Origin: Bacillus benzoevorans
Lineage (GTDB): Bacteria > Bacillota > Bacilli > Bacillales > Cytobacillaceae
NCBI RefSeq assembly: GCF_014207535.1
Contig: NZ_JACHGK010000016.1
Coordinates: forward strand, 17,441-81,440
DNA: 64,000 nucleotides
Direction: 5' to 3'
The first letter of the stretch is position 1; each line of letters opens with the position of its first letter. Under the pieces are notes generated by a model that was given only the letters and a program-made list of their open reading frames with translations, did not search any database and had not been told where the DNA came from. The position numbers and the translations under genes were made by a program. This document shows, piece by piece, positions 25,691-34,564 of this stretch.

Positions 25691-26125
25691 GTGAATCTTA
25701 CAAGTTTTCTACATTTCTTAGACGATCACCATATCGATATTTGGGTCAGTGAAGATGATTTACTCGTTGGAATGGAGGAAGGCAATGCCCTCCCAGACAG
25801 CGCTCATGATTATATCCATGCCCATAGACAGCAAATCAGAAAGCGATTATTAAATAACATCTTTGCCCAAAGCCGGCAATGGAATGTTGCGAATTTCGGT
25901 GAGGTTTATTGTTACCATTACAGTTCCACAGGATACGTCTTTATTGAACGGAATGAAGATGAAACCGTTGATGTGTACCGTTGCAAGTTCGATATGCATC
26001 AGCAAGCTACAAATATAAAAGGGCTGCACGAAAATATCCCTTTTGCAAAGGCCTATCAAAAGGCAAAATCCTTTTTAAAGTGGTTTTACTCTGAGAACCC
26101 CCACATAAAGAAAGGTAAATACTAA
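25691..26125 (+). CDS. Hypothetical protein (144 aa) of the replication operon
   Basis: It starts with GTG immediately after the DUF3987 stop codon, with GGTGAAAGTATAA as ribosome binding site, so it is coupled to it. The protein is soluble, with WRTG-less mixed alpha/beta composition and aromatic residues such as EVYCYHYSSTGYVFIERNEDETVDVYRC. The family is unknown. A perfect hairpin follows the stop. Confidence 0.65.
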   Translation: MNLTSFLHFLDDHHIDIWVSEDDLLVGMEEGNALPDSAHDYIHAHRQQIRKRLLNNIFAQSRQWNVANFGEVYCYHYSSTGYVFIERNEDETVDVYRCKFDMHQQATNIKGLHENIPFAKAYQKAKSFLKWFYSENPHIKKGKY

Positions 26126-26130
26126 AGTCT

Positions 26131-26161
26131 GCATGATAGGGAGGTCCTCTCCCTATCATGC
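26131..26161. terminator. Perfect 13-bp hairpin after the replication operon
   Basis: GCATGATAGGGAG, GTCCT, CTCCCTATCATGC. No U-run follows, so it may stabilise the mRNA end or be a protein-binding site rather than a classical terminator. Confidence 0.5.
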
Positions 26162-26205
26162 TAAATAGTTAACAAAAATTAAAAATAGAAAGGTACGATT
26201 AATAA

Positions 26206-27435
26206 ATGAACAAGTTAAATACTGAAAACTATAATTATAAAAATAACAACTCATTAGATACGGTTTCTCTACCTCCTTTTCCAACAGGAGTATTTCCTAA
26301 ACCAATACAAGATATGATTATTTATCAAGCTGAAGCAAATCAAACCAATCATGATATTCCCGGAATGCTGACATTAGCTATTTGTTCAATTTGTCTTAAA
26401 ACAAACTTTGAAGTAAAGGTTAAGGAAGGTTGGAAAGAACCACTGAACCTTTATACGGCTATTCAAAGTGAATCCTTCCCGCGTCGAAGTTCTTTCTTTA
26501 GTGATATGTTAGAGCCAATCGCAGACTATGAAAAAGAATGGATAGACAAAATAAGACCTCTTATTAAAGAACGAGATATGTTGGAAAGCAAGATTTCATT
26601 TTATAATAACCAATATGCTAAGAATGGAAATCTTGAACATTTGAAGAAGGCCAAAAGATTAGATGAGCAAATACGCGATTTATCAGGGATCCACCCACCA
26701 GTATTAATGGTAGATTCCGTTACACCAGAAGCCCTTGTTCATATTATGTATAAAAATAATGGTCAGCTATCAATTATATCGGACAATGGAGATCTATTTG
26801 ATTTCTTGAAAAATGAAAAATATATGAGGATATTTTTAAAGGCCTACAATCAGGACCCTATTTATTTTAACCATCGGTTGTCGAAAGTCCAAACCCAAAT
26901 CAATAACCCAAATATGAGTATATGTTTATCAACACTTACTAGCAAGATTCATGACCTTACTACTCTGCCATTCGGAGACCGGTTAATTTCATGCTTTCTT
27001 ATTAGCTACCCAGAAGAAAAACTTGCAAAACGACAATGTTGGATTCCTGAAGATCTTTTGAATTGCTCTGAATGTTACTACCCTTTCATTCAGAAATTGC
27101 TAAATTGGCAGACAGAAAAGCCCATTCAATTAGAAATGGCTAAAGATGCGATTGAACTTTTATATCAATTAATGAATGAAGTAGAAAAAGTGTTCTTCGA
27201 AGGTAGTGTTTTTCAAAAGGAATTGAAGTCATGGGGTGGAAAAATTGTTAGCCAATTACTTCGTATCGCTGGGCTATTACACGTTACTTCTCATGCAGTA
27301 ACAGCAAAATTAATTAAAGACGTACCAATTACGATTAGCAAGGACACATTGGCAGCAGCAATACGGTTTAAAGACTACTTCATTGCACATAAACAAAAAG
27401 TATACGATGAGATTAATAAATATCAAACAGAATGA
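26206..27435 (+). CDS. Second DUF3987 protein, shortened paralogue
   Basis: 409 residues, alignable by eye with the 618-aa protein along its length: LPPFPTGVFPKPIQDMI, LMVDSVTPEALVHIMYKNNGQLSIISDNGDLF and WGGKIVSQLLRIAGLLHVTSHAV. It lacks the N-terminal extension and the hydrophilic C-terminus with the PN repeats. It has diverged considerably, so the duplication is old. It may be a subfunctional partner or be decaying. Confidence 0.7.
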   Translation: MNKLNTENYNYKNNNSLDTVSLPPFPTGVFPKPIQDMIIYQAEANQTNHDIPGMLTLAICSICLKTNFEVKVKEGWKEPLNLYTAIQSESFPRRSSFFSDMLEPIADYEKEWIDKIRPLIKERDMLESKISFYNNQYAKNGNLEHLKKAKRLDEQIRDLSGIHPPVLMVDSVTPEALVHIMYKNNGQLSIISDNGDLFDFLKNEKYMRIFLKAYNQDPIYFNHRLSKVQTQINNPNMSICLSTLTSKIHDLTTLPFGDRLISCFLISYPEEKLAKRQCWIPEDLLNCSECYYPFIQKLLNWQTEKPIQLEMAKDAIELLYQLMNEVEKVFFEGSVFQKELKSWGGKIVSQLLRIAGLLHVTSHAVTAKLIKDVPITISKDTLAAAIRFKDYFIAHKQKVYDEINKYQTE

Positions 27436-27641
27436 TGGCATCTTATAAAAAAACATTATTCATAATATTTATTGCCAACTCAAAGGGGTACGGGCGATAC
27501 GAAACCGTACTCTTCCTCTTCAATTGGATTTAACAGAATGGTACTTATCCCCAAAAAACTGGGCTTAAAAAGAACTTTATTAAGATGGGAAACCGTCCTT
27601 CAATTTGTAAATAACACGTAACAATATCGGGAGGTATATGA

Positions 27642-28133
27642 ATGTTCCAATTAAATAGTCAAAACGAATTATCAAAAACTCATTATTGCCGGGCATGTCC
27701 ATTTCAACATCAAAACATTATGATTGAAGATCATTACTATCGTAAAATCCTCAAACTAACCAAACAGGACTTTTTAGATGGTGGCGGCATTCACATCCAC
27801 GCCTACTTTAAAGAATACGATCAGTTGCTGTTCAATTACATCATGGACAACCTTCACCAGTTTCACGAGCAGGATGATTATGGTTCTTGCGGAGAGATGG
27901 AACAAAATATTTTTTTATGGGATGTAACGAATGATCCTGTCATCCCTTATCTCGTGGGGCTTACACCTAAGATATTTAAACCTTATTTTGATAGTCTGCA
28001 TGGTCCGATTAATTCTATCATCATCGAATTAAAATGTGATTATTATTTTTATACTGAAGAAATTGTTTGGGGAATGATGATGCTACAAATAATCCCTGAA
28101 GAAACCATCTGGACGAACGAGTGCAATTACTAA
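27642..28133 (+). CDS. Hypothetical protein (163 aa)
   Basis: An acidic soluble protein with two cysteines near the N-terminus (HYCRACPFQHQ). CGGGAGGTATATGA precedes the ATG. The family is unknown. Its position between the DUF3987 and replication-relaxation genes suggests an element maintenance function. Confidence 0.6.
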   Translation: MFQLNSQNELSKTHYCRACPFQHQNIMIEDHYYRKILKLTKQDFLDGGGIHIHAYFKEYDQLLFNYIMDNLHQFHEQDDYGSCGEMEQNIFLWDVTNDPVIPYLVGLTPKIFKPYFDSLHGPINSIIIELKCDYYFYTEEIVWGMMMLQIIPEETIWTNECNY

Positions 28134-28283
28134 TCATTCAGCATATTATTCTCGCAAATAAATAATATGGTAAATCAATATGAAACTAAATAGTATAACC
28201 TTTTAAATGGGGCGTGTATTTTTTAATACTTGTCCCATTTATGTTTGGAAGGACTAGAAATATCAACATTTGACAGTAAACTA

Positions 28284-28469
28284 TTTAAAAGAACACTTCT
28301 TTTTCACTTCTAACTACTCAAATAATGTAGTTCGAAAACAAAAAATAGATCTTCAAACCCTATTATTCAGGGAAAGTGTATTATTCATAGGACTCATCTC
28401 TATGTAATCCACTTTTTATATAGCCGACACTAATAGTGAAAAATGAAATCTAAAAAGTGTTCTTTTAAA
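28284..28469. repeat. 15-bp inverted repeat before the replication-relaxation gene
   Basis: TTTAAAAGAACACTT at 28284-28298 and its exact reverse complement AAGTGTTCTTTTAAA at 28455-28469 flank 156 nt of AT-rich sequence and end 37 nt before the next gene. It could be a paired operator (DNA looping) or origin structure. The rest of the 28134-28506 gap shows no gene. Confidence 0.55.
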
Positions 28470-28506
28470 CAAATATCATTCACCCATGAGGAAAGGAGAA
28501 AAACAA

Positions 28507-29505
28507 ATGCAAGATAAAATCATCTTAAAGAAAAATGCAAGACAACGGTTGGAACTGACTAAATCCGATTTACAGTTATTAGTATTTTTGGAACAGCAAC
28601 GAATGTTAACGCTGCAACAATTCTATCAAGCTGCTAAACACTTATTTGAAATGAAAATCACTGAATATAGCTTTAAGAATCGAGTTCGGAAATTTGAGGA
28701 CTATCATCTGATTCGTGGCGAACATTATAGTGAAGGGTTTGACGGAGAGCGGTTCAAATCCTTGTGTATTGGAAGCAAGGCTGTTGATTTGCTGATAGAG
28801 AACCATTTATTGGATAGCACATACAACAAATCAAAAATCTATAAATTTAATCAAAAGAAGAATATAATGCACTATTTAGCAACCCAACAAGCAGTGATCA
28901 ATATATTAACTCGCTTCAATGCTAAAGCAATAAAAGATCCAAATACTAATGAAATGAAATACCCAGTTATATACAATAAAACATCATTCTCCCGTTCTCC
29001 AGCAATGTATCCATATACGGAGTGGATAAGGAAACACAAAAACCTACATCGACAAAACAGCGGTGCATACCATGCAAAGATTGCAAAGCATATGACAGGA
29101 AGTAAGTCTAGTGCTGAGATATATGGTACGACAATAACCATCGTAAAACCAGATTGGATTATCGAATTAAAAGGAAGAAACGGGCAGAAAGATGCAATTA
29201 TAAATATCGAGCTTGATATGGGAACGGAATCCATTGAAACATTGATAGAAAAAACTTTCAATTATGCAAAGCTTGCAGAAAAGAACCCAGATGTTCTTCA
29301 TATTATGGACATCGTTATTGCCGATAATAGTTTCTCAAACCGCTCTAAATTTAGTGATGGAATTGGGAGAACAAAAAATATCGTTAAACAATTTAAGACT
29401 GATTCAGCGGTTATAAGAAGGATAAGAGAATCCAGTTTAAAAATTATCGTTCGACCTTTAAGACTTAACGTTAAAGCGGTATGCGAAGCACTACGTAAAT
29501 ACTGA
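28507..29505 (+). CDS. Replication-relaxation family protein
   Basis: 332 residues from ATG 28507 (AAAGGAGAAAAACAA before it; an upstream ATG at 28486 has no site). The winged-helix N-terminus (LQLLVFLEQQRMLTLQQFYQ...FKNRVRKFEDYHLI) followed by the DWIIELKGRNGQKDAIINIELDMGTESIETL block is typical of the replication-relaxation family on Bacillus plasmids and integrative elements. The family is linked to plasmid replication or relaxation. Iteron-like repeats begin 85 nt after its stop. Confidence 0.72.
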   Translation: MQDKIILKKNARQRLELTKSDLQLLVFLEQQRMLTLQQFYQAAKHLFEMKITEYSFKNRVRKFEDYHLIRGEHYSEGFDGERFKSLCIGSKAVDLLIENHLLDSTYNKSKIYKFNQKKNIMHYLATQQAVINILTRFNAKAIKDPNTNEMKYPVIYNKTSFSRSPAMYPYTEWIRKHKNLHRQNSGAYHAKIAKHMTGSKSSAEIYGTTITIVKPDWIIELKGRNGQKDAIINIELDMGTESIETLIEKTFNYAKLAEKNPDVLHIMDIVIADNSFSNRSKFSDGIGRTKNIVKQFKTDSAVIRRIRESSLKIIVRPLRLNVKAVCEALRKY

Positions 29506-29588
29506 TTAATACTATTAACACACAGTCATTCATTTTGAATGGCTCGTATACATACAAGCTACAAAGAAATAGATAAGATTACATCATT

Positions 29589-29880
29589 TGTAACCATTAA
29601 TAGATACCATGACAAAACGTTGTAATATCAATTCATTCCTCATCCTACCTTTCTTATTTTTCTCTTCTATTTAACTATTCGTTGCGAGCAATAGTAACCA
29701 TTAAACAGAGTAATACACTAATTCGTTCATTATTCACTTCAAAAATAGATCTGTCATAGGTTTGGTAACGATTAATAGATACCATAACGAACATTAATAA
29801 ATCAGCTTTTCTTTGACTTATTTTCCTGAACTACCATCCGTATCTACTATTCGTTACTATTAATCGTTACCATAAACTAC
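29589..29880. repeat. Iteron-like repeat cluster 1
   Basis: The box ATTAATAGATACCAT occurs at 29596-29610 (preceded by GTAACC) and 29771-29785 (preceded by GGTAACG). Inverted partial forms are at 29841-29873 (TATCTACTATTCGTTACTAT ... CGTTACC), with a further partial form at 29690. They lie directly after the replication-relaxation gene in a non-coding stretch (29506-30022). They are a candidate origin or Rep-binding array. The same box recurs at 38.85-39.08 kb. Confidence 0.6.
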
Positions 29881-29961
29881 TTTGACAAGCAATGAAGAAT
29901 GAAATAGATGGTTGAATGATATTATTCAATTAAGTAATTACCAATAAATATGCACAAAAAA

Positions 29962-29999
29962 AAATAACTCCTGTCAGAATCCAACAGAAGTCATTTTTT
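29962..29999 (-). terminator. Terminator of the 84-aa gene
   Basis: On the minus strand ACTTCTGT, a 9-nt loop, ACAGGAGT, then TATTTTTTTTTG. Confidence 0.7.
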
Positions 30000-30022
30000 T
30001 CATATTTTTTTACCCTTCATTG

Positions 30023-30277
30023 CTACCACTTTTTAATACTACACATTGTACCTGCACTCTTTGGAAGTACCAATCGTTGTTTTTCATCAAATATCAACTG
30101 TTCCTTTACTTGAAAAATGTAAAATGCCTCACCCTCTGTCATAGCTTCCTTCTCAACTTTATACCGAACTTCAAAGATTGCCTTCGCTTCGCCCAGCGAC
30201 ATTGCATCAATCACTGCAAATTGTTCATCTTTCTCCTTCGTTCTTTTTACAACATAATACGTTAGCATTTGATTCAT
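30023..30277 (-). CDS. Hypothetical protein (84 aa), intact copy
   Basis: The start MNQMLTYYVV at 30277 is chosen because TATGGAGGGAACCAA precedes it; the frame is open to 30349 through a terminator hairpin, which excludes the longer form. The product is a small alpha/beta protein (EGEAFYIFQVKEQLIFDEKQRLVLPK). A degraded copy with two in-frame stops lies at 54568-54700. The family is unknown. Confidence 0.6.
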   Translation of the reverse strand: MNQMLTYYVVKRTKEKDEQFAVIDAMSLGEAKAIFEVRYKVEKEAMTEGEAFYIFQVKEQLIFDEKQRLVLPKSAGTMCSIKKW

Positions 30278-30310
30278 TTGGTTCCCTCCATATGGATTTT
30301 TTATATAAAA

Positions 30311-30360
30311 AAACATCGGCAAGAATACAACGATTGTTTCGTCATACATCTTACCGATGA
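30311..30360 (-). terminator. Leader hairpin/terminator upstream of the 84-aa gene
   Basis: CATCGGTAAG and CTTGCCGATG pair on the minus strand and are followed by TTTTTTTAT. It either ends the 141-aa gene's transcript or acts as an attenuator for the 84-aa gene. Confidence 0.6.
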
Positions 30361-30489
30361 TTTTTATCCGATTCCTCGACCAAAAAGGTCATTCTATTAA
30401 ATTAGTTTGTAAAAGAAAAAGTAAATAAAACCTATCATATACTATTATTCTATCGTACACTTTACCCCTTTTTAACCCCTGTTATCAAA

Positions 30490-30515
30490 TAGAATAAGTC
30501 CACTCGACTTATTCT
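30490..30515. repeat. Short perfect hairpin
   Basis: AGAATAAGT, CCACTCG, ACTTATTCT at 30491-30514; no U-run. The role is unknown. Confidence 0.4.
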
Positions 30516-30571
30516 ATTACTTATTGATGCAATTTGGATGGACTTTTCACCAATGTCCATACTTTGACATT

Positions 30572-30997
30572 CTAATCTAAATCTTGCTGTTCTAACATCT
30601 TTCGTAAATTTTGCTTTGTGTCATTAGGAATGATCTCTAAGAATCTACGCAAACCGGTGGCATGTAAACCGAGCAAAAGCATATTTTCAGCTCCTTCTAG
30701 TTTCCCCCTTTTAACATACATCTCAGGTAGTAAGCATTGTGAAGGCAATCCGCTCGTAATGCATTGCGGTTCGGTTGATATCTCTAAATTTTTGGCACAC
30801 AGCCATTTTTCATAGTTCTTTCTAAGTTGACGAACTTGTTGCGGATCTAATTTAACCTTTTCCGCAATTGTTTCATCGTCATAATTAGTTGTCTCCAAAT
30901 AAATTCTTGCAACTTCTTCTCTGACTTCTTGCTCCGCTTCTTTTTGTAATTGCTCTTTAATTTTAGTTCTAAATTCCTCCAAATAATCTTGTCCCAT
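30572..30997 (-). CDS. Hypothetical protein (141 aa), Rpn-tail-like helical region
   Basis: The N-terminus is a charged coiled helix (EEFRTKIKEQLQKEAEQEVREEVARIYLE) followed by an HTH-like DDETIAEKVKLDPQQVRQLRKNYEKW. This resembles the C-terminal regions of Rpn/transposase-like nucleases, but no nuclease core is present. GGAGGTAAGGCTTA precedes the ATG. Function is unknown. Confidence 0.55.
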   Translation of the reverse strand: MGQDYLEEFRTKIKEQLQKEAEQEVREEVARIYLETTNYDDETIAEKVKLDPQQVRQLRKNYEKWLCAKNLEISTEPQCITSGLPSQCLLPEMYVKRGKLEGAENMLLLGLHATGLRRFLEIIPNDTKQNLRKMLEQQDLD

Positions 30998-31427
30998 TAA
31001 GCCTTACCTCCATTTAACATTATGATTAATAAGGATTACGGGGCAGTTGGTTACCGGTTACCCTTCCCAATTGATAAGTTTAGCAGAGATTTCAATACTC
31101 TCCAAAGAACCTTCATAGATATTTACAAATTACTCCGATAACCTGCAATCAATGTATCCTTCCCCTGTATCCTTATGTGATTAAACCCACTACTGTCCAC
31201 TTTAGCTTTCTTATTCATTTTAAAACAAAAGGAATCGCCAATAGAATTGGTTTTTTTATGTCTTTAAACAAGCCATTCATGACTGCAAACTGACTTTTCA
31301 AGGATTTAGGGTATATATTTCACACATTAATACTTATAATAGCTTTTGATAAATAAATAAAAGCGCTGTGAAAATACGAAGGAACAATTGGGTTTACTAT
31401 CATTCATTAGTAAAGTGAGGGAAATAA
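30998..31427. other. 430-nt gap with no gene seen
   Basis: A divergent control region between the 141-aa and 157-aa genes. No coherent open frame or known RNA. A short direct promoter-like TATAAT is seen near 31340 (ttataatagc). Confidence 0.45.
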
Positions 31428-31901
31428 ATGGGTACGTATTACGCTCTTGGTATCGTGAAAAAATTTACAGCAAAATCAACTCAATCACTCAGTCAAACTG
31501 ATTGGAAGAAGCACTTGAATGAAAGGCTTAATATGGAGCAGTACTCCATAAATTTCAGGGATAATGCAGTAATAGGAGAATTGAAAAAGGAAGTATTTGA
31601 GAAAAATATTGAAGACTTTTACCACAAGCTTGTCAAAATAACCAATAACGAGCAAATTGCCATTGACTTTGAAGATTCAGGTACTGATATGGAGAAATAT
31701 CAAGATTGGGTTACAGTAATGACAGTAAAAGAGCATAGCCCTAATATTAGCTTACGGGCTGAATTTGCGATACTTTTTATTGAAGGAAAAGTTATAGCTG
31801 AGGAATTTAGCATCGAACCACAATTAATGAATTGGCTGTTTAGACATGTTGACCTCTCTAATCCGCTTAGTGGATGTATTATGGCGGATATAGTGGGATA
31901 G
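31428..31901 (+). CDS. Hypothetical protein (157 aa)
   Basis: A soluble protein beginning MGTYYALGIVKKFTAKSTQ with an immunity-protein-like alpha/beta make-up. GTGAGGGAAATAA precedes the ATG. The family is unknown. Neighbouring small genes on the same strand suggest an accessory cassette. Confidence 0.6.
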   Translation: MGTYYALGIVKKFTAKSTQSLSQTDWKKHLNERLNMEQYSINFRDNAVIGELKKEVFEKNIEDFYHKLVKITNNEQIAIDFEDSGTDMEKYQDWVTVMTVKEHSPNISLRAEFAILFIEGKVIAEEFSIEPQLMNWLFRHVDLSNPLSGCIMADIVG

Positions 31902-32014
31902 TATTCTTTAATTTTGAATTGGCTTACGAAAAGAAACAAGATTTAGTGACATAAGACAATGATCATTAAATAAATTGTCCAAAGAAGTTAGACAACAAAT
32001 TACAAGGAGAAAAA

Positions 32015-32215
32015 ATGAGGAAATTAAAAGATAGTAAAGAGTACTGTCCTTACTGCAAAGCTGATTTACAAGGAGATCCTATTCCTTTAGAAATGCAACG
32101 CCATTATGGCAATGCAACACACTTTACTAGAAAAATCGGGATTTCCAGTATGGAGCAAGACCGTATAATCAAATGGCAATGTCCTGACTGTGGGAAGGAA
32201 TGGGAGCGGGAGTGA
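32015..32215 (+). CDS. Small zinc-ribbon protein (66 aa)
   Basis: Two CPxC knuckles (CPYCKAD near the start and CPDCGKEWERE at the end) form a zinc ribbon. CAAGGAGAAAAA precedes the ATG. The stop overlaps the GTG of the next gene, so the two are coupled. Function is unknown. Confidence 0.65.
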   Translation: MRKLKDSKEYCPYCKADLQGDPIPLEMQRHYGNATHFTRKIGISSMEQDRIIKWQCPDCGKEWERE

Positions 32216-32406
32216 AAAGATACGTTGTGATTGGTTTTGATATTAGAGAACATATCGTCATAGGTAAAGTATTTGAAGATATTGAAGAAGCAAATGAATA
32301 TCTTCAATATTTAAATAACGAAATGATTGGAAAAGTTATAGAAGAAGAACATCGCCTCCTAGAATATGCAGAGATGCACGAGATGGATTATGTTCCTTTA
32401 AAATAA
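32212..32406 (+). CDS. Hypothetical protein (64 aa)
   Basis: GTG 32212 overlaps the previous stop (GTGA) and gives VKRYVVIGFDIREHIVIGKVF.... Longer readings starting inside the zinc-ribbon gene are less likely. A 7-codon ORF (MKTRKRR) at 32443-32466 follows. Unknown family. Confidence 0.5.
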   Translation: MKRYVVIGFDIREHIVIGKVFEDIEEANEYLQYLNNEMIGKVIEEEHRLLEYAEMHEMDYVPLK

Positions 32407-32476
32407 CAGCCAATGACGAATATATGAAAGGAAATCTTTACTATGAAAACTAGAAAAAGAAGGTGAAGAAGATAGA

Positions 32477-32686
32477 ATGGATTTCCACAAACTGATGCTT
32501 TTTGTCAATATCCTCGGCATCTGCCTGCCAGTGGCATTAACCTATTTAGTTATCGCTAGTAAGGTCACTGGACAACAAATCTATCCATTTACCATTGCTG
32601 GACTAGCTTTTGGCTATGCAGTCATGATTAAACGAAATTTGTTGTTTCAGGAGCTATGGAATAAATGGTTCAAGAAGAATAGGTAA
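32477..32686 (+). CDS. Small membrane protein (69 aa)
   Basis: Two predicted transmembrane helices (LMLFVNILGICLPVALTYLVI and YPFTIAGLAFGYAVMI) and a basic C-terminus (LWNKWFKKNR). AAGGTGAAGAAGATAGA precedes the ATG and overlaps the stop of a 7-codon ORF, which may couple translation. Function is unknown. Confidence 0.55.
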   Translation: MDFHKLMLFVNILGICLPVALTYLVIASKVTGQQIYPFTIAGLAFGYAVMIKRNLLFQELWNKWFKKNR

Positions 32687-32714
32687 CCCTTAGAACAAGT
32701 TGGGAGACTGCTCT

Positions 32715-33299
32715 ATGGACACTCAAGCAAAGTGGTATTTCGAAGATTTGAATAATCTAACAAAAAAACAAGCAGATGTTATTGAACAATTACATCGTTT
32801 AATGATAGAAAAAGAAAAGCACACTATCCCATTAATACCAACCAACCGTTCGTAAATTAATTAAACACGGTTTAAGTCGGGATGAAATTGTAGAAATAAT
32901 AAATATTCTATCAAACGAATTGGACCGTTTCATTTCTGAAAATAAACGATGTCAACTACCCTATATTTATTTAAAAGATGAAGAATCATAGGAATTTGAT
33001 CAGCTACTTGGAAATATTCATCAATCAAAAGATATACAGGAGCTAATTGATGCGGACAGTGAAAAGGATCGTATCAAGTTCATCAAAAGTATCTTAATTC
33101 TATACCAACAGGAGGCTGATTATATTCCCACTGAAAACAACGAAGACCACAGGGCTAAGATTATGAAACACTTAGAAAGGGCAGCAAAAAATGAACAAGC
33201 AAAATCCTCCTATGCTGCATTAGTTCGTATTTTTGGAAATGAATTGAAAAGACAGCGAGAAGAAGTGCTAATTAAGAAATCAAATGACAAAGAAGATTG
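32715..33299 (+). pseudogene. Frameshifted gene with an internal stop (about 190 codons)
   Basis: ATG 32715 (GGGAG at good distance) gives 46 residues, MDTQAKWYFEDLNNLTKKQ... to NRS-stop. In the next frame the sequence continues at once as RKLIKHGLSRDEIVEIINILSNE...LKDEES, then TAG. Without a new start it continues in that same frame, EFDQLLGNIHQSKDIQEL...LIKKSNDKED-stop. Uniform charged, helical composition across both breaks indicates one gene that has lost function by a frameshift and a nonsense change. Family unknown. Confidence 0.65.
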
Positions 33300-33325
33300 A
33301 TTTTTCCGGGAAGGAGGTTGCTAGA

Positions 33326-33601
33326 ATGAATGAAAATATACAAAATGAGGTAATCGAGCGTTTTAAAGCTCGTCATTTTCTATTTAATACTATGCATATC
33401 CAAGAGCTGAATCTGGCATTTAAACCAAATAACACTCTGGATATTGTCATTAAAATGGGACATGGACACAATACTGATAAAGATAGAGATGCATTGGCTG
33501 TCTTTTTTGCAGCAACTCTTGGATTGCAGTTTGACTTTACCTTTTACATTATTGAAATCGATACATATGAGGAAAAAAATAAATTAGTAAGAATAGAGTA
33601 A
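33326..33601 (+). CDS. Hypothetical protein (91 aa)
   Basis: The start MNENIQNEVIERFKARHF at 33326 is chosen because GGGAAGGAGGTTGCTAGA lies before it; an earlier in-frame ATG overlaps the broken gene upstream. A small alpha/beta protein with GHGHNTDKDRD. Unknown function. Confidence 0.55.
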   Translation: MNENIQNEVIERFKARHFLFNTMHIQELNLAFKPNNTLDIVIKMGHGHNTDKDRDALAVFFAATLGLQFDFTFYIIEIDTYEEKNKLVRIE

Positions 33602-33929
33602 AATCATTAATAATAACAAAAATTACTTTTCACCAATTCAAAACTTTAACAGACTACTTTCATCTAGTTGTAACAGCAATACATATATTGTTCATCATAT
33701 TCCAATTGCGTCATAATATTGCACATTCAATGATATTAAAATCGATGTAGTAACAGAAAAAACGATACCATTAGCCCAAAAAAGAACAAGTAAACGTATG
33801 ACGGACTAATTGGACATTATCATGCCTGAAATAACGATTAGGACCTACCCTTTTATTTCTGGAGAATATATAAAAAGAGTAATGCCACAATGAAAACAAA
33901 TATCCAATATTGAAAATGGTGGTGATGGT
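33602..33929. other. 328-nt gap with a coding-like remnant
   Basis: Around 33733-33810 one frame reads NDIKIDVVTEKTIPLAQKRTSKRMTD-stop with no start codon. It looks like the 3' end of a lost gene. Nothing else is recognised. Confidence 0.35.
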
Positions 33930-34229
33930 ATGTTATCGCAACAAGAAATCCTAGATGTATTATCAAAAAACCTAAATACATGGAGAGAAAAATATGGTGT
34001 TAAGCGAATTGGATTATTCGGTTCGTACAGCCGCGAAGAGCAAACTGAATGCAGCGACATTGATGTGCTAGTTGAATTTAACAGTTCGGACCTATCTTTT
34101 AATAATTATATGGACTTAAAATTTGAACTTGAGGATCGTTTTCAGAAGCCAGTAGATTTTGTCATATTAGATGATATCAAATCTGCTTTAAAACAAAGTA
34201 TTTTAAGAAGTACAAAATTTACAGAATAA
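33930..34229 (+). CDS. MNT-type nucleotidyltransferase (MntA-like antitoxin), orphan
   Basis: 99 residues of the minimal nucleotidyltransferase family. GSYSRE is at 31-36 with the catalytic acidic pair D43 and D45 in SDIDVLVEF. The family normally pairs with a HEPN ribonuclease toxin and AMPylates it. Here no HEPN gene precedes it or follows in the 335 nt before the Thoeris genes, so the partner has been lost or lies elsewhere. GGTGGTGATGGT precedes the ATG. Confidence 0.75.
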   Translation: MLSQQEILDVLSKNLNTWREKYGVKRIGLFGSYSREEQTECSDIDVLVEFNSSDLSFNNYMDLKFELEDRFQKPVDFVILDDIKSALKQSILRSTKFTE

Positions 34230-34564
34230 GCCGAGAGTTTACTAGAAGGTATTTAATTAGCGACAGTTTTGTGAAGAAAATAATCAAAATAGAGTACACA
34301 TTCATTAACACTTTGATATCATTATATTTACTTAAATCTGTCTGGATAATATGTTTAACCTCGTAATTCTTTATTTTTAATGATACCTGTCTATAATGAA
34401 CAATAAATAATTTGTGATTGGGTTATTATACGCCTGTAGCTTTTCTTATTCAATTAGAAGTATTAGACACTTCTCTCTACAGGAAGAGTTGAGAAGGAAG
34501 CACGAGACCATCCCTGCGCTTCCAGACTTTTGACATAATACCAAGATGACCTTGTATTGTTTTA
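34230..34564. other. 335-nt gap with no gene seen
   Basis: Convergent gap between the MNT gene and ThsB. I looked for a HEPN toxin remnant and found none. No clear terminator. Confidence 0.5.

Noticed and set aside
26206..27435. DUF3987 paralogue as a pseudogene
   Set aside because: The frame is intact over 409 codons with a ribosome site and conserved blocks; only the hydrophilic tail is missing.
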